Positions 8,559 through 16,853 of a stretch of 46,303 bases of DNA are shown here, piece after piece (the stretch's first letter is position 1; every line of letters starts with the position of its first letter). The notes beneath the pieces were generated by a model, which did not search any database, was not told where the DNA came from, and saw only the letters and a program-made list of their open reading frames with translations. A program made the translations under genes and the position numbers. Source of the stretch: Actinomycetota bacterium (GTDB lineage: Bacteria; Actinomycetota; CADDZG01; WHSQ01); the NCBI GenBank assembly GCA_030447315.1, contig JAUJPD010000002.1:84545-130847 (forward strand). The letters are read 5' to 3'.

Positions 8559-9115
8559 CAAGCGCCGCGCGCTACGAGCGAATCCAACAGCTGGAAGAGG
8601 GTCTCTCTGAAGAGGGGCCCGGGAACGTGTTCGAGGATGACGCCCTCTTCATCGATGAAGAACGTCTCGGGCTGGCCGGTCAAGCCGAACGAGTCATAGA
8701 TCTCGAGATCCTCGTCGCGCACGTGCGGGTAATCGAGACCTTGTTCTTCCGCGAAGGAAAGAGCGTCTCCGCGTGCGTCGCGGATGTCGACTCCAACGAA
8801 AGCGACCTGATCGCCGTAGCGCTCGTGAGCCTCGCGCAACATGGGGGCCTCGGCCTTGCACGGTTCGCACCAAGATGCCCAGAAGTTGAGGACGACGGGC
8901 TTGCCGCGCAGGTCCTCTAGAGCTAGCTCGCCATCCTGGGCCAGCAGCTCCGCCTTGAAAGGGGGGGCCATGTCTCCTGGAACCGGAGGCGACGACTTGT
9001 TCAGCACCGCCGCCCCCAGCACGGCTATGAACGCGACCGCGGGCAGCACGAGGAGCGCCATCCGGGTCCACCGGTGGCGCGGCCCGGGACCCTGGTCGTC
9101 CACCGGCTCTTGCAT
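8558..9115 (-). CDS. resA: ResA/TlpA-type membrane-anchored thioredoxin
   Basis: Extracytoplasmic thiol-disulfide oxidoreductase that reduces apocytochrome c or other exported proteins. Seen: a short cytoplasmic N-terminus, a membrane anchor (ALLVLPAVAFIAVLGAAVL), then a thioredoxin fold with VLNFWASWCEPCKAEAPML (CEPC active site), VGVDIRD, and GQPETFFIDEEG with the cis-proline region. ATG at 9115 is chosen because the anchor follows directly; 9169 is an in-frame alternative. It is coupled to ccdA (stop and start share a base), matching the Rv0526-Rv0527 arrangement. Unlike the related gene at 42385, its active-site Cys codons are normal. Confidence 0.9.
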   Translation of the reverse strand: MQEPVDDQGPGPRHRWTRMALLVLPAVAFIAVLGAAVLNKSSPPVPGDMAPPFKAELLAQDGELALEDLRGKPVVLNFWASWCEPCKAEAPMLREAHERYGDQVAFVGVDIRDARGDALSFAEEQGLDYPHVRDEDLEIYDSFGLTGQPETFFIDEEGVILEHVPGPLFRETLFQLLDSLVARGA

Positions 9116-9243
9116 CGATCCATCTTCGCAGGCTCGCGAAGAAACCTGGTCCGCCGCTCTGGACGTCACGGACGACAGAGGCTAGGTTGCGCGACGAGGT
9201 CCGCGCCCTCACGTTCGAGCCGTCGATCGTCTGGAGGTGCGCG

Positions 9244-9987
9244 ATGTCCGTCGACCACTGCCCCCTCGTCGCTGCTTTGCCCGCGGCCGAGAAACGCCGG
9301 TTGTTGGATCGGGCGGTACCGAGGCGCCTCGAGCGCGGCGACACCTTGCACCTCACCGGTGACGATCAAGCACGCGTCCATATCGTGGAACGGGGCATCC
9401 TCAAGCTGGCGGTCTGCGACCATGAGGGCCGAGAGACGATCTTGGCTCTGGCGCTGCCCGCCGACGTCGTCGGTGAGACCGCTGCGGCAGATGGTTACGC
9501 ACAGCCTTTCGACGTCGTGGCGGTCACTTCATGCGAGGTCGTGGGCCTGGATGCCGCCCTGTTGATGGACGTGGTCGCGCGCAATCCGGCGGCAGCACTG
9601 GAGCTGATGCGGATGTTCGCCGCTCGGAGCCGCTGGATCGCTGCGACGGCAGGCGAACGAACGGGCACCGACGTACCGGCTCGTCTCGCCGGACGCTTGC
9701 TGGATCTCGCGGAGCTGATCGGACGGATGCGCTCGGGCACGATCGAGCTCGATCTACCCATGACCCGTACCGACGTCGGCCAGCTGGCCGGGATGTGCAG
9801 GGAGAGCGCGTCGAAGACGCTGGCGGGCTGGCAGCGCCAGGGCTTGGTGGAGCACAACGGCAAGACGCTACGGATCTTCCGTCCCGACGCGCTCGAGCGG
9901 ATCAGGTGCGCAGGGCGCGGCGCAGGACCTTTCCCGTCACCAGATGCGGAAGGTCGGCGACGACTTCGACCACGCTCGGACACTTGA
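9244..9987 (+). CDS. Crp/Fnr-family transcriptional regulator
   Basis: N-terminal cyclic-nucleotide-binding-like beta barrel (about residues 10-125: RGDTLHLTGDD, ERGILKLAVCDHEGRETIL, LPADVVGE) and a C-terminal winged helix of HTH_Crp type (about 165-225: LPMTRTDVGQLAGMCRESASKTLAGWQRQG, shown by its parts MTRTDVGQLAGM and ESASKTL). The cAMP-contact residues are not clearly conserved and no FNR cysteine cluster is present, so the ligand is unknown. ATG at 9244 is chosen. The reading frame runs 86 bases into the convergent acyl-CoA synthetase gene, giving a low-quality tail after about residue 222; the true stop may be earlier. Divergent from resA-ccdA, which it might regulate. Confidence 0.85.
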   Translation: MSVDHCPLVAALPAAEKRRLLDRAVPRRLERGDTLHLTGDDQARVHIVERGILKLAVCDHEGRETILALALPADVVGETAAADGYAQPFDVVAVTSCEVVGLDAALLMDVVARNPAAALELMRMFAARSRWIAATAGERTGTDVPARLAGRLLDLAELIGRMRSGTIELDLPMTRTDVGQLAGMCRESASKTLAGWQRQGLVEHNGKTLRIFRPDALERIRCAGRGAGPFPSPDAEGRRRLRPRSDT

Positions 9988-11383
9988 AGCGAGCAAGACC
10001 TCTCTGAGCATCTGCGATCAACTCTGCCGGCGTCGCCTCGGCCCCCGCCTCCAGAACCACATAAGCCTTGACCGCTTCTCCGGTGTATGCGTGCGGAACC
10101 CCCACCACCGCGGCTTCCGCCACCTTTGGGTTCTGGAGAAGAGCGTTCTCGACCTCGGAGGGGAACACGTTGAAGCCCGAGACGATGATCAAGTCCCGCT
10201 TCCTGTCCACGAGATACAAGAAGCCTTCTTCGTCGAGCACGCCGACGTCACCGGTGCGGAACCATCCGTCGATGAAGGCGTTCTCTGTCTCCTGGGGCCG
10301 GTTCCAGTAGCCCTCGAACACGTTCGGACCCTTCACCACCACTTCGCCCGGATCTCCCAGCTCGACGTCGTTGCCTTGTTCGTCGATCAGGCGGAAGCTC
10401 ACTTCGGGCAGGGGCTTGCCCACCGAACCAGGCCGGGGCTCGTCTTCCATCCGGTTCGACCACAACGTGGGCGAGGTCTCGGTGAGTCCGTATCCCTCGT
10501 AGATCCTGACCCCGAACAGCACCTGCATGTCCCGCAGCACCTCGAGAGATAGCGGGGCCGCGCCCGAGACACCGAGCCGCACCCGCGACAGGTCGTATTG
10601 ATCTGCCCCCGGAACGCTTACCCAGGCGGCATACATCGTGGGGGCCCCGAATAAGACGGTCACGCCGTGATCGACGATGGCTCGCAGCGCCGGCACGGGC
10701 TCGAAACGGTCGACCAGCACAGCCTTGGCGGCGTTGGCCACGAGCAGACCCAAGATGACGTTCAGCCCGAAGATGTGGAAGAGCGGGAGGGCCAGGAACA
10801 AAACGTCGTCTCGCGTCACATGGGTTTCGGGGATCGCCATCTGTTGGCGCAGGTTCGCCAGAAGGTTGTCGTGCGTCAACATGACACCCTTGGGCTCGCC
10901 GGTAGTGCCGGAGGTGTACGCGAGCACCGCGAGCTCGACGCCCTGCGTCTCTATCTTCGAGGCCTGCTGGTCGCCCAGGTCCGCCCACCCCTCGACGTTG
11001 AAGATCCGCTCGACCGTTTCGACCGCACCCGCGGCCGCCGCGACCACATGCCCGTAGAGGCCGGCGCAGAAGGCCGCACGGGCGCCCGAGTCGCGCAGGA
11101 TGGCGGTCGTCTCCGGCTCCGTCAGCATGATGTTCAAAGGGACGACCGCAGCACCGGCGCGCAAGATCCCGAAGTAGGCGAATGCGAAGTGCGGGATGTT
11201 GTGCATGCCGATCGCGACCCGGTCTCCGCGGCCGATGCCCGCTGCCGCCAGCGCGCCCGCCACCCGGTCGGCTTCCCGCTCGAGCTCACCGAACGACACC
11301 TCGGTGCCGTCCGAGGCCTGGATCAGCGCGATCTTGGCCGCATCCGAAGACGCGGCGTTGCTCAGCAGCTCGGCCAGGTTCAT
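9902..11383 (-). CDS. Acyl-CoA synthetase (AMP-forming), FadD type
   Basis: 493 aa, ANL superfamily. It activates a carboxylic acid with ATP and CoA in the cytosol. Motifs in order: YTSGTTGEPKGVMLTHDN (P-loop), LPLFHIFG, YGLTETSPT, WFRTGDVGVLDEEGFLYLVD (hinge Asp region) and the C-terminal lysine in TGKVLRR. The closest general type is medium/long-chain fatty-acid or 4-coumarate-like ligase; the substrate cannot be told from sequence alone. Single intact frame with ATG at 11383. Not in an operon; the two acyl-CoA dehydrogenases 29 kb away could act on its products. Confidence 0.92.
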   Translation of the reverse strand: MNLAELLSNAASSDAAKIALIQASDGTEVSFGELEREADRVAGALAAAGIGRGDRVAIGMHNIPHFAFAYFGILRAGAAVVPLNIMLTEPETTAILRDSGARAAFCAGLYGHVVAAAAGAVETVERIFNVEGWADLGDQQASKIETQGVELAVLAYTSGTTGEPKGVMLTHDNLLANLRQQMAIPETHVTRDDVLFLALPLFHIFGLNVILGLLVANAAKAVLVDRFEPVPALRAIVDHGVTVLFGAPTMYAAWVSVPGADQYDLSRVRLGVSGAAPLSLEVLRDMQVLFGVRIYEGYGLTETSPTLWSNRMEDEPRPGSVGKPLPEVSFRLIDEQGNDVELGDPGEVVVKGPNVFEGYWNRPQETENAFIDGWFRTGDVGVLDEEGFLYLVDRKRDLIIVSGFNVFPSEVENALLQNPKVAEAAVVGVPHAYTGEAVKAYVVLEAGAEATPAELIADAQRGLARFKCPSVVEVVADLPHLVTGKVLRRALRT

Positions 11384-11592
11384 CGGCCTATTGTGTCCCT
11401 CCGGAGCAGGCTCTGCAAACTATTGCAAGCAATCGCATGCCAAGATTAGCCCTCGCTGTCTCTCAAGAACTTCCAGGCTGAGGTCGAAGCTAGATGCGGA
11501 GCCGGTGAGACGGGACGATCGGACTCCACGGTCTCGGCCGTGGAAGGAGCCTCCCAGCCCGCCCCAGGCCGTTTCGCTCTCGAGGCTCCCGC

Positions 11593-11617
11593 AGCGCCCC
11601 CGCGCCCCGGGGGCGCT
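11593..11617. terminator. Strong hairpin between divergent genes
   Basis: AGCGCCCCC (11593-11601) pairs perfectly with GGGGGCGCT (11609-11617) around a 7-base loop, followed by TTTA on the plus strand. It has terminator form but lies in the 276-bp gap between divergent fadD and the isomerase, with no plus-strand gene in front. It may act in the isomerase leader or simply insulate the two. Confidence 0.4.
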
Positions 11618-11659
11618 TTACGTTACGAGGGTGCCTCGCCCCGTGCGACCATTGCCCGG

Positions 11660-12493
11660 ATGACCGCCGCCGCTGGGCTTCCAGCCGTCCAGTGTTCGAC
11701 GGGGCCCTTCTGGGCGTTCGAGCTCGAGCACAGCATGGATGCCCTCGCGGATGCCGGCTTCACCGAGATCGAGCTCATGATCACGCGCGATCCCAGGACC
11801 CAAGAGCCCGAGATACCGCTGCGGATAGCGCGGGACCGCGGCCTGAAGATCGCATCTGTCCACGGCCCCTTCCTGGTGATCACCAAGACCGTATGGGGCG
11901 CCGATCCGATCCAGAAGATCAAGCGGGGGGCCGAGTTCTGCCGGGCCGTGGGGGCGGATTCCATGGTCGTACACCCTCCCTACCTGTGGGAGCGCGACTA
12001 TGCCCGCTGGCTCGAGCAAGAGGCCGGGGCGTTCTCTGCCGAGACCGGGGTCACCATCGCGGTCGAGACCATGTATCCCAAATGGGTGGCGGGAAGGCGT
12101 ATGCGGGCCTATCGCTGGCTCGAGGCCAAAGCGCTGTATGAAGCCTGTCACTTGGTCGCGATGGACACCAGTCATGTGACGGTTGCTCGTCAGGACATCC
12201 TGGAGGTCTACGAGATCCTCGCCCCCAAGCTCGTCCACATCCACCTATCGAACAACGCCGGTGACGGCCGGGACGGGCATCTAGAGCTGGAGAAGGGCAT
12301 ACTTCCTCTGGATAGGTTCCTGGATGAGCTTCACCGCACGCGCTACGCCGGGGTCGTTTCGCTGGAGCTCTCGGTCCACAGATACCTTCAGCGACCTGAA
12401 GAGCTGGTGCAGATGTTGAGGCGCAGCCGGGAATACGTCGAGCAACGCCTGTGGGGCCGGTCCAAGTTGGACAAGGGCCTGCCTCGAGGCTGA
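11660..12493 (+). CDS. Sugar phosphate isomerase/epimerase-like TIM-barrel protein
   Basis: Xylose isomerase-like (AP endonuclease family 2) TIM barrel, 277 aa from ATG 11660. Seen: ALADAGFTEIELMI at the first strand, SVHGPFL, a VVHPPYLWERDYARW segment, VAVETMYP with a likely metal-binding Glu, VAMDTSHV with Asp and His, LVHIHLSNNAGDGRDGH and VSLELSV near the end. These acidic and His residues at strand ends are the usual divalent metal site of the fold. Substrate unknown. An upstream in-frame ATG at 11540 would add a low-complexity leader and is rejected. It resembles M. tuberculosis Rv0498 as I recall it. The response regulator follows 23 bases later. Confidence 0.82.
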   Translation: MTAAAGLPAVQCSTGPFWAFELEHSMDALADAGFTEIELMITRDPRTQEPEIPLRIARDRGLKIASVHGPFLVITKTVWGADPIQKIKRGAEFCRAVGADSMVVHPPYLWERDYARWLEQEAGAFSAETGVTIAVETMYPKWVAGRRMRAYRWLEAKALYEACHLVAMDTSHVTVARQDILEVYEILAPKLVHIHLSNNAGDGRDGHLELEKGILPLDRFLDELHRTRYAGVVSLELSVHRYLQRPEELVQMLRRSREYVEQRLWGRSKLDKGLPRG

Positions 12494-12516
12494 GCGCAAG
12501 AAGGGGGACATCGCTG

Positions 12517-12885
12517 ATGGGGATGAAGGTCCTCGTCGTTGACGACACCGACCACGTGCGGGCCATGCTCGTGGACATGCTCGAGCTCGATGGCTTCGAT
12601 GTCGTGGGCCAAGCCGCCTCGGGACAGGAGGCCGTGGAGACGGTTCCCGCGGCCGACCCCGACGTGATCGTCATGGACTACAAGATGCCGGGCGTTGATG
12701 GGCTCACCGCCGCCAGATCGATCCGCCGCGAGCGGCCCGGCCAAGCGATCATCCTCTACACGGCCTATCTGGACGCGGAGCTCGAGCTCGAGGCGAAAGA
12801 GGCAGGAGTCGCCATGTGTATCGGCAAGGTCGAGGGCCTGAACGAGCTGGAGCGCCACATCGCCGAGCTCTGCCGAGACCTCTAG
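12517..12885 (+). CDS. Single-domain response regulator (CheY-like)
   Basis: 122 aa containing only a receiver domain. Seen: MKVLVVDDTDHVRAML with the acidic pair (DD), DVIVMDYKMPGVDG with the phospho-acceptor Asp (about residue 54), a Thr in the LYTAY position, and a KV pair near IGKVEG standing for the conserved Lys. No output domain, so it acts by protein contact or phosphotransfer. No histidine kinase is present in the window. RBS-like AAGAAGGGGG lies upstream of ATG 12517. Possibly co-transcribed with the isomerase. Confidence 0.9.
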   Translation: MGMKVLVVDDTDHVRAMLVDMLELDGFDVVGQAASGQEAVETVPAADPDVIVMDYKMPGVDGLTAARSIRRERPGQAIILYTAYLDAELELEAKEAGVAMCIGKVEGLNELERHIAELCRDL

Positions 12886-12979
12886 AACGGCCTCCAGGGC
12901 CAGTTATGAGGACCAAAACCCGCGCTATAAGTCGGCTGAGCCCCTCCTAACCGTCCGAGGCGGGTACTTAGTCACCTTT

Positions 12980-12997
12980 ATACCTTAGATAGGGTAT
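12980..12997. promoter_or_regulatory. 18-bp palindrome at the sir start (probable operator)
   Basis: ATACCTTAGATAGGGTAT is an 8-2-8 palindrome with 7 of 8 arm positions paired, ending 9 bases before the ATG of the sulfite reductase. Its position over the likely promoter/start suggests a repressor site for the sir-cysH operon. The regulator is not known; Rrf2-family sulfur regulators bind sites of roughly this size. Confidence 0.55.
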
Positions 12998-13006
12998 CTT
13001 CTCTGG

Positions 13007-14728
13007 ATGCCCGAGAAGACGAGGCCGAGGCGCTCCGAGGCCCAGTGGGCCCTGGGATACCTCGAGCCGCAGAACCCGGCCGAGACCGCCAAGCGGGAGG
13101 ACGACGGCCTCAACGTCCGCGCCCGCATCGAGAACGTCTATTCCAAGAAGGGCTTCGGCTCGATCTGGCCCTCGGACCTTCGCAACCGGTTCCGCTGGCA
13201 CGGCCTCTACACCCAGCGACCGGAGAGCGACGGTTACTTCATGCTTCGGGTCCGGATCCCGGGCGGACTGTTGACCTCGGAGCAAACCGACGTGATCGGG
13301 CGGATCTCCGAGCGGTACGGACGTGACGTAGCCGACGTCACCGACCGGCAGAACATCCAGCTTCACTGGATCCGGGTCGAAGACGTGCCAGCGATCTGGA
13401 GCGAGCTAGAAGCGGTCGGTCTGTCCACCACTGAGGCCTGCGGCGACACGCCGCGAAACATCCTGGGTTGCCCACTGGCCGGGGCGGAGGCGACCGAGAT
13501 CGTCGATGCCTCCGCCCTCGTCACCGAGACGAACGCGGCCTTGGTCGGAGACCCGCGCTTTTCGAATCTCCCGCGCAAGTACAAGATCTCGATCACCGGA
13601 TGCGCCCATCAATGTGGACAGCACGAGCTCAACGACGTGGGGCTGATCGGGGCGGTGGGGCCCGACGGCTCGCCCGGATTCGACCTCTGGGTCGGCGGCG
13701 GCCTGAGCACCAACCCCATGTTCGCGGTGCGCCTGGGTGCCTTTGTTGCACCCCACGAGGTCGTGCCGGTGGTGCTGGGCATCACGAGTGTCTTCAGGGA
13801 CTGGGGCTACCGCCGGGCGCGCAACCACGCACGTATGAAGTTCCTCGTGCGCGACTGGGGGGCCGAACGCTTCCGCGAGGTCCTCGAGAAAGAGATCGGC
13901 TTCTCTCTGGCGGATCTCCCCGAGGCCCCCACCAGCAACCAGGTCCACCGCGAGCACGTGGGCATCGGAGACCAAGCCGACGGCACCAAGTACCTGGGCT
14001 TCACGCCGAAGGCCGGACGCATCGCGGGCCACCAACTACGTGCGGTGGCTCGCCTCGCCCGGCGCTACGGACGGGGACGCATCAGGACCACGACCCAGCA
14101 GAAGATGCTCATCCTCGACGTTCCCCCAGAGCGCGTCGCGGAGCTGGTCGAGGACCTGCAGCTTCTCGATCTCCCGGTTCATCCCAGCGCCTGGCGCCGC
14201 GGCACGATGGCTTGTACCGGGATCGAGTTCTGCAAGCTGGCGATCGTCGAGACCAAGGGCCGATCCACCGAGCTGTACCGCTACCTCGAGGAGCGCCTGC
14301 CCGGCTACTCCGACGACATCCGTATCAACGTCAACGGCTGTCCCAATTCCTGCGCCCGCTACCAGACCGCGGACATCGGCCTCATGGGGTGTCTCGTGGC
14401 GGAGCGGACGTGGAGCACCGATCACGACGGCAACCAGATCGAAGAGCGGCGAAAGGTCGAGGCATTCCTCGTCCATCTCGGCGGCCACCTCGGGGCCGAT
14501 CGCGCTTTTGGAACGAAGGTTCGGGGCGTGAAGGTTCTTGCCTCGGAGGTGGGTCCCTACACCGAGACTCTGATCCGGCGCTACCGCAAGCTGCGCCGGG
14601 GAGAGGAGTCCTTCGCCGCCTTCATCGCTCGACTGGCACCGAACGAGCTGCAGGAATTCGCAAAGAAGCCTCACTTCACGGGACTGCCCCCGGCCCCCTC
14701 GATCGTTGCGGAGCCGCGCGCGTCATGA
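13007..14728 (+). CDS. sir: Ferredoxin-dependent assimilatory sulfite reductase
   Basis: 573 aa; reduces sulfite to sulfide by six electrons using sirohaem and [4Fe-4S]. Two ferredoxin-like/sirohaem repeats. Seen: RFRWHGLYTQR with the Tyr that in M. tuberculosis SirA crosslinks to a Cys (candidate here in NILGCPLAG), KISITGCAHQCGQHE, a glycine-rich WVGGGLS segment, and the four cluster cysteines in ACTGIEFCKLA and NGCPNSCAR. The family also includes nitrite reductases; the overlapping cysH makes sulfite the likely substrate. ATG 13007 lies only 9 bases after an operator-like palindrome with no clear RBS, so a leaderless transcript is possible. It needs the sirohaem branch from CobA. Confidence 0.93.
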   Translation: MPEKTRPRRSEAQWALGYLEPQNPAETAKREDDGLNVRARIENVYSKKGFGSIWPSDLRNRFRWHGLYTQRPESDGYFMLRVRIPGGLLTSEQTDVIGRISERYGRDVADVTDRQNIQLHWIRVEDVPAIWSELEAVGLSTTEACGDTPRNILGCPLAGAEATEIVDASALVTETNAALVGDPRFSNLPRKYKISITGCAHQCGQHELNDVGLIGAVGPDGSPGFDLWVGGGLSTNPMFAVRLGAFVAPHEVVPVVLGITSVFRDWGYRRARNHARMKFLVRDWGAERFREVLEKEIGFSLADLPEAPTSNQVHREHVGIGDQADGTKYLGFTPKAGRIAGHQLRAVARLARRYGRGRIRTTTQQKMLILDVPPERVAELVEDLQLLDLPVHPSAWRRGTMACTGIEFCKLAIVETKGRSTELYRYLEERLPGYSDDIRINVNGCPNSCARYQTADIGLMGCLVAERTWSTDHDGNQIEERRKVEAFLVHLGGHLGADRAFGTKVRGVKVLASEVGPYTETLIRRYRKLRRGEESFAAFIARLAPNELQEFAKKPHFTGLPPAPSIVAEPRAS

Positions 14729-15477
14729 CCCTCAGGAACGACCACCTCTTCGTCGACCCCTCGCTTGACCCCTCTGCGCTACAGGAGGCCACGCCCGACG
14801 CGGTCCTGCGGTGGGCGGTGCAGTCGCTCGACCGTATCGCCGTGGCCACCTCGTTCCAGTCCTCGGGCCTCGTGATCCTGCATCACTTACGTACGATCAA
14901 GCCCGACATCCCGGTGTTGTTCCTCGACACCGGCTTCCACTTCGAAGAGACGCTCCGGTTCCGCGACACCATCGCCGAGATGTGGGACCTGAAGGTCGTA
15001 ACTCTGCGAGGTGAACACGGCAACGCGGAGGAACAGGCCAAGATCTACGGCAGCGAGCTCTATAGAAGGAGCCCCGACACCTGCTGCGGGATCAACAAGG
15101 TCAAGCCGCTGCAGACCGCGCTCGAGGAGTACGACGGCTGGATCTCAGGGTTGCGGCGCGATCAGTCTCCGCTGCGGGCAGAGACTCCGATCATCGAGGC
15201 CCAGCTCCTTCCCTCGGGCAACGAGATCATGAAGATCCATCCCCTCGCCCGGTGGAACAAATCCGATGTGGACGCCTACCGGCTCGCGCACGACATCCCG
15301 TCGCACCCACTCCTGGAGATGGGTTACGGGTCCATCGGATGCTGGCCCTGCACCCGGGCCATAAAAGCGGGCGAGGCCGAGAGGGACGGACGCTGGGAGG
15401 GCTCTTCCAAGACCGAGTGCGGCATCCACTCGTTCGGCAAACCCCACGGCCCCCAGCAATCGGAAGCGGAGCAATAA
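14725..15477 (+). CDS. cysH: Adenylyl-sulfate (APS) reductase, assimilatory CysH
   Basis: 250 aa; reduces adenylyl sulfate to sulfite using thioredoxin. Seen: the PP-loop-like VATSFQSSG, FLDTGFHFEETL, the cluster motif TCCGINKVKPL with its Cys pair, SGLRRDQS, GCWPCTRAI, and SSKTECGIH with the catalytic Cys near the C-terminus. The CC...CxxC set marks the [4Fe-4S] APS-reducing group rather than PAPS reductases. ATG 14725 overlaps the sir stop (ATGA), so the pair is translationally coupled: APS to sulfite to sulfide. Confidence 0.94.
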   Translation: MTLRNDHLFVDPSLDPSALQEATPDAVLRWAVQSLDRIAVATSFQSSGLVILHHLRTIKPDIPVLFLDTGFHFEETLRFRDTIAEMWDLKVVTLRGEHGNAEEQAKIYGSELYRRSPDTCCGINKVKPLQTALEEYDGWISGLRRDQSPLRAETPIIEAQLLPSGNEIMKIHPLARWNKSDVDAYRLAHDIPSHPLLEMGYGSIGCWPCTRAIKAGEAERDGRWEGSSKTECGIHSFGKPHGPQQSEAEQ

Positions 15478-15480
15478 AGG

Positions 15481-15618
15481 TTGCGAGCCGCGCCCTTCTA
15501 TTGCCCCTACTGCGGCGAAACCGACCTCGAACCCAACGGCGACGAGGCGGGGGGCTTCTACTGCAACTCGTGCGACCGTCGCTTCATACTGGCCTTCGGG
15601 GGGATCGGCGAAGAGTGA
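15481..15618 (+). CDS. Small zinc-ribbon protein downstream of cysH
   Basis: 45 codons starting at TTG 15481, directly after the cysH stop in the same frame. Two CxxC pairs, FYCPYCGETDLEPNG and GFYCNSCDRRF, make a rubredoxin-like zinc ribbon. Small proteins of this type next to cysH are, as I recall, widespread in actinobacteria and often misnamed insertion-element proteins; a role in sulfur assimilation is inferred from context only. Start codon is uncertain because no ATG or GTG is available before the first Cys. Confidence 0.7.
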   Translation: MRAAPFYCPYCGETDLEPNGDEAGGFYCNSCDRRFILAFGGIGEE

Positions 15619-15639
15619 CGCTCTCTTATCCTTGCCCCC

Positions 15640-15732
15640 GTGAGGAAGAACACGCTCTACGCCCTGGCTCTCTTGCTCGTCGCCATCACGCTGGCAGGGT
15701 TCCTCGGAGTCTTGAGGATCTGGCAGGCCTGA
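15640..15732 (+). CDS. Predicted 30-aa single-pass membrane peptide
   Basis: GTG 15640 starts MRKNTLYALALLLVAITLAG-type sequence: three basic residues, one hydrophobic helix and a short RIWQA tail before TGA. A TATCCT box at 15627-15632 ends 7 bases before the GTG, the layout of a leaderless actinobacterial promoter. No homologue is recognised. It could equally be a chance frame. Confidence 0.4.
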   Translation: MRKNTLYALALLLVAITLAGFLGVLRIWQA

Positions 15733-15771
15733 GCTAGACGAAGCACCACGCCGCGCTCGGAAGCTCCGCGG

Positions 15772-16845
15772 CTAGAAGAAGACGCCGTTGCGTTGCTGGA
15801 GGTTCCGGTAGAGCATCTGCTGGATCGTGTCACGGACCCGGTCGGCCAGATCGAAGACCAACATCGCGTCGTCCGCGGCGTCGTCGGGATAGTCGTCCAT
15901 CGGGATGGGCGGGCCGAATTCGATGACCCACTTAGAAGGAAGAGGCAGCAGACCCAGGGGGCCCAACAGTGGGAACGTCGGCGTGATCGGGAAGTAAGGA
16001 GCCCCCAGAGACCTCGCCAGCCACCTGGCGTTGCCGATCATCGGGAACGCCTCTTCGGCCCCCACTATGGAGACCGGGATGATCGGAACCCGCGTCCGCA
16101 GCGCGGTCTCCATGAAGCCTCCCCGGCCGAACCGCTGCAGCTTGTAACGTTCCCGCCAGCCCTTGCCCACGCCCTTGTAGCCCTCGGGATAGACACCCAC
16201 CAACTCGCCGCGGCGCAACAGCTCTTGCGCGTCCTCTTCGACCGCCATCGCAGCACCACCCTTACGAGCAAGGGGGCCGACGAACGGAAGCTGAAAGACC
16301 AGGTCGGCCCCGATGTTCCGGACGACCCGCTCGTTGGGGTGCTCGGTGGCGACGGCATGTTGCACTATCACCGCATCGAGGGCGATCGTTCCAGAATGAT
16401 TGCCGACCAACAAGGCGGGTCCGGTGTCCGGGATGCGCTCCACGCCCAGGGTGCGGACGCGGAAGTACCGCTCGTACAACGGGCGGACCAACGGCAGGAG
16501 CACCTCTCGGTAAAGCTCCGCGTCGAAGCCGAAGTCGTCGACGGGGTAATCCCCGGTCAGGCGACGACGAACGAACTCCTCGATCCCGGAGCTCTGCTCC
16601 TCCTGTGTTCGAAATGAAGGCAGCGATCCTTCTGGGGCCTCGGATCGGCCGGCTTGAGGCGCCGCGACCTGGGGTCCCGAGGCACGGGTGTGGAGGTTGC
16701 AGTAGTCCGAACCGGGGGCCGCGAAGTTGCGACACGGCCTTCCCGTCGTCGTGGTGGCGAGACACTTGACCCGCGCCTGCGCCCGGACCGGACCGGTACG
16801 TCCTCGGGAGCGGCTGTCCAGGCGGATGATCTCGGCGTCGGCCAT
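15772..16845 (-). CDS. Lysophospholipid acyltransferase-family protein with N-terminal Cys/His motif
   Basis: 357 aa from ATG 16845. The N-terminus carries CLATTTTGRPCRNFA followed by GSDYCNLH, a C-x6-C-x9-C-x2-H pattern like small zinc-binding knuckles. The rest is PlsC/LPLAT-like: VGNHSGTIALDA (catalytic His), GGAAMAVEEDA, GVYPEGYKGVGKGW and VPIIPVSIVGAEEAFP. It probably acylates a lipid or glycerol derivative at the membrane. It follows the SDR gene after 8 bases, the order I recall for M. tuberculosis Rv0501-Rv0502. A longer start upstream overlaps the SDR gene and is rejected. Confidence 0.85.
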   Translation of the reverse strand: MADAEIIRLDSRSRGRTGPVRAQARVKCLATTTTGRPCRNFAAPGSDYCNLHTRASGPQVAAPQAGRSEAPEGSLPSFRTQEEQSSGIEEFVRRRLTGDYPVDDFGFDAELYREVLLPLVRPLYERYFRVRTLGVERIPDTGPALLVGNHSGTIALDAVIVQHAVATEHPNERVVRNIGADLVFQLPFVGPLARKGGAAMAVEEDAQELLRRGELVGVYPEGYKGVGKGWRERYKLQRFGRGGFMETALRTRVPIIPVSIVGAEEAFPMIGNARWLARSLGAPYFPITPTFPLLGPLGLLPLPSKWVIEFGPPIPMDDYPDDAADDAMLVFDLADRVRDTIQQMLYRNLQQRNGVFF

Positions 16846-16853
16846 GGTTGCCC

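Noticed and set aside
13468-14724. Plus-strand frame across sir that joins the cysH frame into one 669-aa ORF
   Set aside because: The part before 14725 is an out-of-frame shadow of sir with Arg/Pro-rich text; CysH begins at its own ATG overlapping the sir stop.
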